Positions 46,346 through 54,599 of a DNA stretch of 64,000 nt are shown here, one piece after another. Position numbers and translations under genes: made by a program. The notes beneath the pieces are model-generated. The model had not been told where the DNA came from. It did not search any database and worked only from the letters and a program-made list of their open reading frames with translations. Location of the stretch: positions 6,576,285 through 6,640,284 of the forward strand of contig OZ252227.1 in assembly GCA_965249175.1 (NCBI GenBank). The letters are read 5' to 3'. This stretch comes from CAZYFH01 sp965249175. Lineage in GTDB: Bacteria > Acidobacteriota > Vicinamibacteria > Vicinamibacterales > UBA8438. Numbering within the stretch: position 1 is the first letter of the stretch; each line of letters opens with the position of its first letter.

Positions 46346-47513
46346 GTTGATCCATCGGCCGGCGGTAGAGGCGAGTCGACCCCGGGTCCGCCCCGCGGCC
46401 GCTGTAGACCATCGTGCGGCCATCGGGTGACAGCGCGATGATGACACCCGGCTGGATCGCCAAGGCCGCTTCTGGCGGCGGGCCGATCGCGAATCGCCTC
46501 GTCGGCCGGGACACCGAACCGTCAGCGCGCGGGAGGCTCCATAGCGCGAGACTCGCGCCGACGACACCGACGATGACACCCACAAGCACCGGCCACAGCC
46601 GACGCCAACCGGCCGAGGCAGGACCTGCCGCCACTGCGTCCACGGTTGCGGGCGACTCGAACGCGCCTGTCATCGCGAGCCGCACGTCCCCCATGTCGCG
46701 CAGCCGATCCTTCGAGTCCTTCTCCAGGCATCGGCGGAGGACCGTCCGCAGGGTCGGTGGCACGTCGCGCGGCAGCGTCTTCGCGTCCAGTTCTGACTTC
46801 ATCACCGACGCCAGCGTGAGCGACACGTCCTCGCCCTGGAACGCGCGCTCCCCGGCCAGCATCTCGTAGAGCACGCACCCGAACGCCCAGATGTCGGCCC
46901 GCTTGTCCACCGGTTTCCCACGTGCCTGCTCCGGCGACATGTACGCTGCAGTCCCCATGATCACGCCCATCTGCGTCGCGGCAGCCGTGAGCGTCGGGGA
47001 TTGACTCGGATCTCCCACGGGCGTCGTGTCGAGCGCCTTGGCCAGCCCGAAGTCCAGCACCTTAACGGTCCCGTCCTCCCGCACCTTGATGTTGGCCGGC
47101 TTCAGATCACGATGGATCACGCCGGCTTCATGGGCCGCCTCTAGCGCCACGGCGATCTGCCCGGCGAGCGGCAGGGCGTCATCGACGCGCATCGCACCCT
47201 GCGCGATGCGGTCAGCCAGCGTCGGACCCTCCACCAACTCGAGCACGAGCGCACGCGTGCCTCCGGCCTCGTCTTCTTCAATACCGTAGATGGCGGCGAT
47301 GCCGGGATGGTTGAGGCTGGCGAGGACGCGTGCCTCACGCTGGAACCGAGCGAGGCGATCCGTATCCGCGGCAAACGCATCGGGGAGGATTTTGAGCGCA
47401 ACGTCGCGGCCCAGTTGCGTATCGGTGGCCCGATAGACCTGGCCCATACCGCCTTCGCCGATGAGAGCGGTCACGTTGTAGTGCCCGAGGCGGTCACCAA
47501 CTTTCAGAGACAT
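46341..47513 (-). CDS. Ser/Thr protein kinase with one transmembrane helix, sensor domain cut off by frameshift
   Basis: 390 residues as read. Kinase domain about residues 12-270 with LIGEGGMGQVYRATD, VALKILPDAF, HRDLKPANIKV, DFGLAKALD and GTAAYMSPEQARG; one membrane helix (WPVLVGVIVGVVGASLALW) about 310-330; then the start of a propeller (PDGRTMVYSGRGADPGSTRL). It stops prematurely after RRPMDQP. Removing one base from the GG in AAGGTTGATC at about 46345-46350 restores DQLDLVPVRDTED and joins the next region. The kinase itself looks intact and membrane-anchored, but its extracytoplasmic sensor is uncoupled unless this is a sequencing error. Confidence 0.87.
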   Translation of the reverse strand: MSLKVGDRLGHYNVTALIGEGGMGQVYRATDTQLGRDVALKILPDAFAADTDRLARFQREARVLASLNHPGIAAIYGIEEDEAGGTRALVLELVEGPTLADRIAQGAMRVDDALPLAGQIAVALEAAHEAGVIHRDLKPANIKVREDGTVKVLDFGLAKALDTTPVGDPSQSPTLTAAATQMGVIMGTAAYMSPEQARGKPVDKRADIWAFGCVLYEMLAGERAFQGEDVSLTLASVMKSELDAKTLPRDVPPTLRTVLRRCLEKDSKDRLRDMGDVRLAMTGAFESPATVDAVAAGPASAGWRRLWPVLVGVIVGVVGASLALWSLPRADGSVSRPTRRFAIGPPPEAALAIQPGVIIALSPDGRTMVYSGRGADPGSTRLYRRPMDQP

Positions 47514-47593
47514 CGGTTGTGAGGGAAGCTCACGGGCATTCTACTGAGGGTCGGAGCGAGAGGCCACGGCGGGCTGGGCAACTCACCGTCTGG

Positions 47594-47932
47594 TCAGAGT
47601 CCGAGCGACTCACGGACGTGACGCTCGACCGCCCCGAGATCGGACGCGGTCAATTCTCCGAGGCTGCCGACGATCATGTCCCGCTTGACGGTGCGAAGAA
47701 TGCCCGTCACGACCGACGGACGTGGAAGCCCGGCCTGACGCCAGGCTCTGATCTTGTGATCGCCAACCAGCAGTCGCCCGACGTTGCTCGTAATGGCCGC
47801 GACGATGACCTCGCGTCGCCCTGAGTGGAACAGCCTCGTGCTCAGGATCAGGACCGGTCGCTGCTTGGCGCCCGATTCATCCGTGAAGACAAAGCGCACC
47901 AGGACGACCTGACCACGCTCAGAGGTCGTCAT
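47594..47932 (-). CDS. MazF/PemK-like toxin
   Basis: 112 residues from ATG 47932. MazF-fold pattern: ERGQVVLVRFVFTDESGAKQ, RPVLILSTRLFHSGRREVIV, then GLPRPSVVTGILRTVKRDMI, with KQRPVLILS the best match. Family members are ribosome-independent mRNA endoribonucleases. Start overlaps the upstream antitoxin gene by 14 nt. Longer in-frame reading to 47989 would overlap the antitoxin further and was not used. Confidence 0.8.
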   Translation of the reverse strand: MTTSERGQVVLVRFVFTDESGAKQRPVLILSTRLFHSGRREVIVAAITSNVGRLLVGDHKIRAWRQAGLPRPSVVTGILRTVKRDMIVGSLGELTASDLGAVERHVRESLGL

Positions 47933-48182
47933 ACTCAGCGTCGGCGGTGTTGTCCCACAACTCTGCCAGCACCGGATCGGCCGACTCACTCAGCGCTAGC
48001 AGTGCGTGGGGTGGCTCCCCCGCGAAATCATCCTCGAGTCGAGCCTCGACGGCATCCCACACGTATTGCCGGATCGATTGGTCTCGACGCGCGGCGGCCA
48101 TGCGGATTCGCCGGCGTACCGCGCGGGGCACGTCGATGCTGAGCCTGGCCCGCTCATCGTCCACAGACGTGATTATTACCAC
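47919..48182 (-). CDS. Antitoxin, ribbon-helix-helix type
   Basis: 87 residues. RLSIDVPRAVRRRIRMAAAR and DQSIRQYVWDAVEARLEDD form a ribbon-helix-helix pattern; the acidic C-terminus (ADPVLAELWDNTADAEYDDL) fits a toxin-neutralising tail. Gene order antitoxin-toxin with short overlap is typical of mazEF/pemIK. Expected to repress its own promoter in 48183-48246. Confidence 0.78.
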   Translation of the reverse strand: MVIITSVDDERARLSIDVPRAVRRRIRMAAARRDQSIRQYVWDAVEARLEDDFAGEPPHALLALSESADPVLAELWDNTADAEYDDL

Positions 48183-48246
48183 ATATACGTAAATACAGCA
48201 CGCAGGGAGTTCTCGGGGCCCCGTCTTGCTAACCCCAGAGCGCTTG

Positions 48247-49302
48247 CTAGTTACCCGGCGTCAGCCGGGCCCAGCGCAGCGCGGAGACGACGTCGCGCCC
48301 CTCGTCGTCGGTGCGCACGGGGGGCCGCAACGTGAGGTGCGTGTCGGTCAGCTCGTAGTAGCGCCGTGCGTCGGTCCCGCTGCCACCGGGGTTCTCGTTC
48401 CCAACCCGGTGATGGACGAGATAGCCTTGATCGCGAGGTCCCGGACAGGTGATGCACCCCGCCATTTCGTTGACCGAGAACGGCCCGAAATAGCTCCCGT
48501 AGCTGTCGGTCGCGATCAACGCCTCGTCCGCAGTCGGCCGGTCGCCGGCATACGGCACACGTCCCGGTCGCATCAGGTGCACCGACATATGTCCCGACGG
48601 CGCGTACAGAATAAATGCCGTCTCATACTGATCGGCGGGCACTTCATAGCCATCCGTGGTGTGACGTGATACCGACTCGATGCGGTACGCGCCGACAAGC
48701 TGCCGGTGAGTCTTGCTCACCTCCGACGCGGCCAGGTCCGGTAGCCGCTCCCAGGTCAGGAAGGCCTTCGACCCGTCGCCTGCCGCGGGCGGCTGCAGGG
48801 TCAAGCTGTCGTCGGTGAAGGTGTAGAAACGCTGATACTGCGAACCCGCGCCGCTCGGATTGAGGCTGCCCTCGAGATGATGGGTGACGAACCCCTCGTC
48901 CTCGTGCACGGTGAACCGCCCGAAATACGACGTGTAGCTGCCCAGCTGCGCAAGCGCCTCGTCAGCCGTCGGCCCGTCCTCCGAGTACGGTACCCGGTCG
49001 GGGCGCATGAGCGTCACGCCCATGTACCCGGCCGCGTCGTAGATCAGGTATCCGAGACGATCCTCGACCGCCGGCGACAACAGCTCGCCCTCGGCGTTGC
49101 GTCGCTCGATGCGGGCCAACGACCACGCACCGGCGAACTGCTGACGGGCGGCCGATGCCTGCATCCCGTCCTCTGAGGATATCGACATCGACGAGGCAGC
49201 GGTCGTCATCGAGTCGGCCGAGGGTGTGGACTCTCCGCAGCCACACGATACGACGAGTCCGACACACGCCGTGAGGCACGCGAAGCGACTGGCCATGATC
49301 AT
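48247..49302 (-). CDS. Lipoprotein with two lipocalin-like domains
   Basis: 351 residues from ATG 49302, with AGGAGG a few bases upstream. Leader LTACVGLVVSCGCGEST contains a possible lipobox (VVSC). Two homologous lipocalin-like units follow: FAGAWSLARIERRNAEGELL ... GYMGVTLMRPDRVPYSEDG and LVGAYRIESVSRHTTDGYEV ... GHMSVHLMRPGRVPYAGDR. Both share the LMRPxRVPYxxDxPTADEAL stretch, showing internal duplication. Binding of a small hydrophobic ligand is a family guess. The second unit contains CITCPGPRDQG, absent from the first. Confidence 0.82.
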   Translation of the reverse strand: MIMASRFACLTACVGLVVSCGCGESTPSADSMTTAASSMSISSEDGMQASAARQQFAGAWSLARIERRNAEGELLSPAVEDRLGYLIYDAAGYMGVTLMRPDRVPYSEDGPTADEALAQLGSYTSYFGRFTVHEDEGFVTHHLEGSLNPSGAGSQYQRFYTFTDDSLTLQPPAAGDGSKAFLTWERLPDLAASEVSKTHRQLVGAYRIESVSRHTTDGYEVPADQYETAFILYAPSGHMSVHLMRPGRVPYAGDRPTADEALIATDSYGSYFGPFSVNEMAGCITCPGPRDQGYLVHHRVGNENPGGSGTDARRYYELTDTHLTLRPPVRTDDEGRDVVSALRWARLTPGN

Positions 49303-49367
49303 GGTCCTCCTTCCGCTACAACGGGGACGCCGAGGCAGCCGGTCGCGGACACCTCGGCCATATGTAC

Positions 49368-50318
49368 TCAACGGACGAAGAGCGCGCCGCCGCCGAGCTC
49401 GTGATACACGATCGGCACGAAGTCGTTCGCGGTCCACGACGCCTCCTGTCCCCACTGGGCGTCGTAGTCGGCGGTGGGCGCCGCGGCCATGACCTCCGCC
49501 AGTGTGTGACCCTCCGCGATCAGGGTCCGCACCTGGTCGCGCACGTCGATGATCATGTCGAGAAACCCGACCATGGCGTCACGCCCCACCACCTCGAGGC
49601 CGTGGCCCGGAATCACCTTGGTCTCCGGACCCGCCATGGCGATCGCCATCTCCAGCGCCGCGGTCGTGCCCGCCAGCGTGCCGCCGTTGTAGACATCGAT
49701 GATCGGATAGCTCGTCGTGCGGAAGACATCGCCCAGGTGCAGCACGTCCGAGTCGGGAAAGTAGACGAAGGTGTCACCATCGGTGTGCGCCGGTGGCGCC
49801 AGAAACGCGCGCACCTCCTCGCCGTTGAAGTGAAAGCGCACGGCGTCGCTATACGTCACGACCGGCCGCGCGCCCGCGGGGGGCCGCGGCGCGAAGCGCC
49901 CTCCGCCGCGTGGAAACCGGAGTCGTTCGAGTGCGCGCACCCTGACGTTGTCGTGCGCAAAGATGACGACGCCCCCGTCGGCGAGACGCTCGTTGCCGCC
50001 GATGTGATCGGGATGCACGTGGGTGTTGACCAGGAAACGGATGTCACCCGACGACACGCGCCCGACGGCCGCCACCAGCCGATCGGCCAGCGGCGCGAAT
50101 AACGAGTCGACGAGCAGCACGCCGTCGGGACCGGCGAAGACCCCGACATTGCCGCCGCCGCCCGGGCGCTGCACCATGTGGACTTGGCCCGCGACCGGCA
50201 CCGTAATCAGTTCGACGCCCTCGAACGGGTCACCCCGATTCTGCTCCCCGCCGGCCATGGCAACGGTCATACCCACGGCGGCGAGGGTGGCGACGGCGAG
50301 TGCGTGTCGCTTCGTCAT
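49368..50318 (-). CDS. MBL-fold metallo-hydrolase (exported)
   Basis: 316 residues from ATG 50318 with signal peptide (LAVATLAAVGMTVAMAGG). Metal-binding motifs in order: FLVNTHVHPDHIGGNERL (HxHxDH), APPAHTDGDTFVYFPDSD (His), HLGDVFRTTSYPIIDV (Asp) and VIPGHGLEVVG (His). Similar to periplasmic beta-lactamase-like hydrolases of the SoxH/quinoprotein-relay type; substrate not determinable. Divergent from the sigma54 activator gene, 145 bp between starts. Confidence 0.9.
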   Translation of the reverse strand: MTKRHALAVATLAAVGMTVAMAGGEQNRGDPFEGVELITVPVAGQVHMVQRPGGGGNVGVFAGPDGVLLVDSLFAPLADRLVAAVGRVSSGDIRFLVNTHVHPDHIGGNERLADGGVVIFAHDNVRVRALERLRFPRGGGRFAPRPPAGARPVVTYSDAVRFHFNGEEVRAFLAPPAHTDGDTFVYFPDSDVLHLGDVFRTTSYPIIDVYNGGTLAGTTAALEMAIAMAGPETKVIPGHGLEVVGRDAMVGFLDMIIDVRDQVRTLIAEGHTLAEVMAAAPTADYDAQWGQEASWTANDFVPIVYHELGGGALFVR

Positions 50319-50463
50319 TTTTTGGAGTAACCCCCGGAAGACGGTCCGCGGCGATCTTACGACGATCCCCTGATCAACGTGGCTTTTCGGCGTCGTGTCC
50401 GGAGACTGCGCTCGAGTCGTTGACGTGGAATGACCACCGGCGTACATTCAATGTCCATCGCCG

Positions 50464-52044
50464 ATGCCACATGGCTCGGAGGATGCGACCACGACCATGC
50501 CACTCTTCCGGTCACAGGATCGACAGACGATCGACTCGCTGGCGCGCCTGACGTACTGCAATCCGTTCGACGCCGAGTTCATCGAGCGACAGCGGGCGAT
50601 TCTCGGTCCGGACTTCGTGCCGCAGGGATCGGTCTGGAGCCTGCGGGCGGAACCCCAAGCCGGGGCCACGGCCCTCGAGCAGGTCGGTGCCATTGCGGAG
50701 CGGGTAGCGCGGGACACCCGAGAGCGATTGCTCAAACCCGGCTCCGCAACCCCTGAGGAGCTGGCGCTCTACGCCTACATCGTCGCCTACGCGCTCTACG
50801 TGCGCTACGCGGAGGAATTCCACCAGGTCCACATCGATACCGCCCGCGGGCAGCGTCGGCTGAAGTTCTACCAGCGCTTTTGCGATGACGTTCGGCATTT
50901 CCTGGTGCTCGACGGCTTGCGGTTCCCGGGCACCGTCGACCCACCCCACCTGTTCGCTTTCTTCTTCCAGCTCCGTCGCGCGTTCGACCTCATCTTCCGG
51001 CACATCATCGGCGGGTCGCGGCCCGCGGCCAATCTGCGCGCTGCGGTGTGGCAATCGATCTTCACGCACGACATGCGCCGCTACCAGCGCTCGCTGTTCC
51101 GCCGCATGCACGACGTCACCACCCTGGTGACCGGCCCCTCGGGTACGGGCAAGGAACTGGTCGCCCGAGCCATCGCGCTCTCGAGATACATCCCGTTCGA
51201 CCCCAACAAGGAGACCTTCGCTGCCACGCTCGAAGGGTCCTTCCATGCGCTCAATCTGTCGGCGCTATCGCCAACGCTCATCGAATCGGAGTTGTTCGGG
51301 CACCGGAAGGGCGCCTTCACGGGGGCCCTGGAGGACCGCGTCGGCTGGTTGGAATCGTGCCCGCCGCTCGGCACCGTGCTGCTCGACGAGATCGGTGAGC
51401 TCGACGCCTCGATTCAGGTCAAGCTGCTGCGCGTGTTACAGACGCGCGAGTTGCAGCGCATCGGCGAAACGACGTCTCGTGAGTTTCAGGGCAAGCTGAT
51501 CGCCTCGACCAACCGCGACCTCGAGGCCGAAATGCGGGCCGGTCGCTTCCGGGAAGATCTCTACTACCGGCTTTGCTCGGACCTGATCGTGACCCCATCG
51601 CTCCGCGAACAGCTGCGTGACTCGCCCGACGAGCTCCGCAACCTGGCGCTGTTCGTCAGCGAGCGGGTGGTTGGTGCGGACGAGGCCGCTGATCTCGCGG
51701 AAGAGGTGCTAGCCTGCGTGGACCGGGATCTCGGCGCCGATTATGCGTGGCGCGGCAACGTGAGAGAGCTCGAACAATGCGTGCGCAACGTGCTCGTGCG
51801 CAAGCGGTATCACCCGCCCGCCGCTCCACCGACGGGTGCCCGCGCCGAGCTCGGCGAGGCATTGCGCGATGGCGGCGTCACGGCCAAGGAGCTCGTCCGG
51901 CGGTACTGCACGTTCGTCTACGCAAGAACCGGGAGCTATCAGGAAACGGCCAGACGTCTGGATCTCGACCGGCGAACGGTCAAGCGCTCGATCGACGCTG
52001 CCCTGCTCGAGCGGCTCACGGCCGAGACCGAGCAGCGGCCGTGA
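50464..52044 (+). CDS. Sigma54-dependent transcriptional activator
   Basis: 526 residues (ATG 50497 is an alternative start). The N-terminal ~190 residues (EFIERQRAILGPDFVPQGSV ... HLFAFFFQLRRAFDLIFRHI) are not a receiver, GAF or PAS domain that I can recognise. AAA+ domain about 205-440: Walker A VTGPSGTGKELVARA, the sigma54-contact loop ESELFGHRKGAFTGALEDR, Walker B GTVLLDEIGELD, and IASTNRDLEAEMRAGRFRED. C-terminus carries a HTH (GSYQETARRLDLDRRTVKRS). It should activate sigma54 promoters; a good -24/-12 match lies 89 nt after its stop. Confidence 0.92.
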   Translation: MPHGSEDATTTMPLFRSQDRQTIDSLARLTYCNPFDAEFIERQRAILGPDFVPQGSVWSLRAEPQAGATALEQVGAIAERVARDTRERLLKPGSATPEELALYAYIVAYALYVRYAEEFHQVHIDTARGQRRLKFYQRFCDDVRHFLVLDGLRFPGTVDPPHLFAFFFQLRRAFDLIFRHIIGGSRPAANLRAAVWQSIFTHDMRRYQRSLFRRMHDVTTLVTGPSGTGKELVARAIALSRYIPFDPNKETFAATLEGSFHALNLSALSPTLIESELFGHRKGAFTGALEDRVGWLESCPPLGTVLLDEIGELDASIQVKLLRVLQTRELQRIGETTSREFQGKLIASTNRDLEAEMRAGRFREDLYYRLCSDLIVTPSLREQLRDSPDELRNLALFVSERVVGADEAADLAEEVLACVDRDLGADYAWRGNVRELEQCVRNVLVRKRYHPPAAPPTGARAELGEALRDGGVTAKELVRRYCTFVYARTGSYQETARRLDLDRRTVKRSIDAALLERLTAETEQRP

Positions 52045-52132
52045 CGCGGCACCGACGCGCGCGCCGTGTCTCCACCCTCCACGGAACGACCTAAGCAACT
52101 GCGCGCCACGGACGTGCGTGGTAGCCGGCGCT

Positions 52133-52148
52133 TGGCACTCCCCATGCA
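52133..52148 (+). promoter_or_regulatory. Candidate sigma54 (-24/-12) promoter
   Basis: TGGCAC-N5-ATGCA at 52133-52148 matches the consensus TGGCAC-N5-TTGCW at all but one position, with exact GG to GC spacing. It lies between the sigma54 activator gene and the gene at 52160, on the same strand. The predicted start of transcription is near 52159. Confidence 0.6.
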
Positions 52149-52159
52149 GTGTGGGTGTC

Positions 52160-52726
52160 ATGATCATGACGCTTAGGCAGATCGCAGACGCGGCGTGCAT
52201 GGCCGTGCGCTGCGGGGTCACCGTCTGTTTGCTGTTGGCGGCGACGGCGTCGCTGGCCGAGGCCCAGCGGGCCAGCTCGTTCATGCAGCTCCCGCTGCTG
52301 GTCGGTCCGGGCGACACCGTCACGGTGACCGACCGAACGGGCCGGGAAATGAAGGGGACGATCGCGGCCCTGTCGCCGTCGACGCTGGCGCTGCTGGCCG
52401 ACGGGATCCGGCATGACCTGACGGATGCTGACGTGGCCTTCATCCGACAGCGGCGCCCGGACTCCCTGGCCGACGGCGCCAGACGGGGCTTCATCGTCGG
52501 GGCGCTCATCGGGGCCGTCGGGGCCTCGGCCTCGGGCGCCGGCCGTTTCATTCCGGTCGCAGCGCTCGGGCAAGGCATCATGGGTCTGGGGGTCGGCGTC
52601 GCCGTGGACGCGATGATCTCGAGCCGCAAGACCATTTATGACGGGCCACATCCAACTCGTCGCCTGGCGGTTTCGCCGTTGCTGTCGCGCGAGCGTCGAG
52701 GCGTCTTGCTCTCGGTGGGGTTCTAG
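52160..52726 (+). CDS. Exported small protein with glycine-zipper segment
   Basis: Up to 188 residues. If transcription starts near 52159 at the sigma54 promoter, ATG 52199 is the better start (MAVRCGVTVCLLLAATASLA signal peptide); 52160 and 52166 are in frame. Mature region: VGPGDTVTVTDRTGREMKGT, an Sm-like or similar beta segment, then a Gly/Ala-rich membrane-like stretch (GFIVGALIGAVGASASGAGR, GQGIMGLGVGVAVDAM). C-terminus ends RRGVLLSVGF, a terminal aromatic that might indicate outer-membrane association. Family not recognised. Confidence 0.72.
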   Translation: MIMTLRQIADAACMAVRCGVTVCLLLAATASLAEAQRASSFMQLPLLVGPGDTVTVTDRTGREMKGTIAALSPSTLALLADGIRHDLTDADVAFIRQRRPDSLADGARRGFIVGALIGAVGASASGAGRFIPVAALGQGIMGLGVGVAVDAMISSRKTIYDGPHPTRRLAVSPLLSRERRGVLLSVGF

Positions 52727-52899
52727 TGGACTGTAACGTCGTGGTTGCACGCGCGATATTTCGTCGGTCATGCGCCCGTTGTCGAGGCGCCGTCACGACC
52801 GCGCTGGGCGACTTCCGCGTGACGTTGACTCGGGAGTTCCGCGACTACCGGGAGGCGGACACGGGAGCTCGGCTCATCGAGTCCGGGAATCCACGATGA
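52726..52899 (+). other. Short open frame, possible gene fragment
   Basis: From GTG 52726 a 57-codon frame ends LTREFRDYREADTGARLIES and its stop overlaps the next start (ATGA at 52896-52899). The end looks protein-like, but the first ~12 codons overlap a sequence resembling the terminal repeat of element B, and no family is recognised. It may be the tail of a gene lost by insertion or deletion. Confidence 0.25.
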
Positions 52900-53618
52900 A
52901 CGAGGTCGACCGGCGGGGTGTGCTGATGGGCTGGCGGTTCTGGCTCTGGTGGGTGCTGGCCTGCACGGCCGGGTGGGCCATTGGCGCGCCCATCGGCGTG
53001 GCCGCGGGTTCATCGGGGAACATCGTTGTCGCAGGATCGGTGGGCGTGGCCGTTGGTGGAGTCGTCGCCGGGGTGCTGCAGTGGCTGGTGCTGCGTCGGC
53101 AAATCACTCGGGCAGGCAGGTGGGTGGTGGCCATCCCGGGAGGAGCTGTTGTCGCCGCTGTCGCGGGCGTCGCCGTGGGCCTGGTCGCGGGCGCGGTCTC
53201 GGATCCCGGAACGCCCTCGCCTCTCGGTGGCGCGGACGTGCGCGTGGACGCGGCGTGGATCGTGGGGGCGGGCACACTCGGCACCACGCTCGGGGTGCTG
53301 CAGTGGTTGCTGGTGCTACGACGACGGGTCACACGGGCAGGCTGGTGGGTGCTCGCCAGCACGGTCGGCTGGATCACGGGCGGCCCAGTGGCCCGGATGG
53401 TGGGCGCGATCGCTGGCGTGACCACGAGCGGGGTCGCGAGCTGGGCCGTGCTCGGGGGCGTGTACGGGGCCATGACAGGGCCTGTGTTGCTGTGGCTGCT
53501 GCGTTGGCCTGTGCACGCCACCACACCGGTGGGTAACTGTGGTGCCGGTGACCTCACGCGACGGGATGGTCCGCTCGGTCCGCATCGGGGTCGGATCCAA
53601 CGTGGGCGAGTTGAGTGA
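52896..53618 (+). CDS. Polytopic membrane protein with repeated WVLA-GW motif
   Basis: 240 residues from ATG 52896. Several hydrophobic segments with an internal repeat: RFWLWWVLACTAGWAIGAPI, LQWLVLRRQITRAGRWVVAI, LQWLLVLRRRVTRAGWWVLA, STVGWITGGPVARMVGAIAG. This LQWLVLRR-x-RAGWWVLAS-x-x-GW layout occurs in small membrane proteins of Chloroflexi and Cyanobacteria with no known function. The 3' end overlaps the kinase remnant on the other strand. Confidence 0.75.
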   Translation: MNEVDRRGVLMGWRFWLWWVLACTAGWAIGAPIGVAAGSSGNIVVAGSVGVAVGGVVAGVLQWLVLRRQITRAGRWVVAIPGGAVVAAVAGVAVGLVAGAVSDPGTPSPLGGADVRVDAAWIVGAGTLGTTLGVLQWLLVLRRRVTRAGWWVLASTVGWITGGPVARMVGAIAGVTTSGVASWAVLGGVYGAMTGPVLLWLLRWPVHATTPVGNCGAGDLTRRDGPLGPHRGRIQRGRVE

Positions 53619-53812
53619 GCACGCTCGCCATATCGGGGAATCGCTCCGCGGGTGATTTGCTGAGGCACGTCACGATGATTGCCTCGAGCGCGGGCGGAAG
53701 CTCGGGTCTCGAGGTCCTGCTTGCCTTGGGCCTGCTCGGGTGACATGTAGTCCGGTGTGCCCAGACTGATACCAGTCGTGGTGACGCTGTTCACCTCGGT
53801 GCCTTCCATGCT
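53590..53812 (-). pseudogene. Ser/Thr kinase remnant with internal deletion
   Basis: Minus strand reads TEVNSVTTTGISLGTPDYMS then PEQAQGKQ (activation loop of a PknB-type kinase) and then, in another frame, PELPPALEAIIVTCLSKSPA, ERFPDMASVLTQLAHVGSDP (end of the kinase domain). The whole N-lobe and about 60 residues between are missing. A relic with no functional product. Confidence 0.7.
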
Positions 53813-53829
53813 GGCGTTTCGCGGTTGGT

Positions 53830-54067
53830 CGCTTCAGGATCGTGTGAGCGGGGATGCGAGTACGGCGACCACAGCCATCGACCGCAGCCACCAGACCGTA
53901 CGCACGTTTCTCACAGCTTTATTGGAAGACGACTGGAGTATATCGGATCGTTATTCCAGTCCCCCGCCGCGTCGGAAGGACGGCGACCTTGAGTTCGGAC
54001 ACGACGGCCGATGACCACCGAGTGCGATAAGGTGTCCGGAGTGATCACGCCCCTGGAGGTCAGACAG
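53830..54067. other. Intergenic region upstream of DUF1579-like gene
   Basis: About 240 bp with no coding signal on either strand, more AT-rich around 53920-53960. Probably holds the promoter of the plus-strand gene at 54068; no confident promoter match. Confidence 0.35.
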
Positions 54068-54583
<516 letters not shown>

Positions 54584-54599
54584 CCGCGGCGCCTGGACG

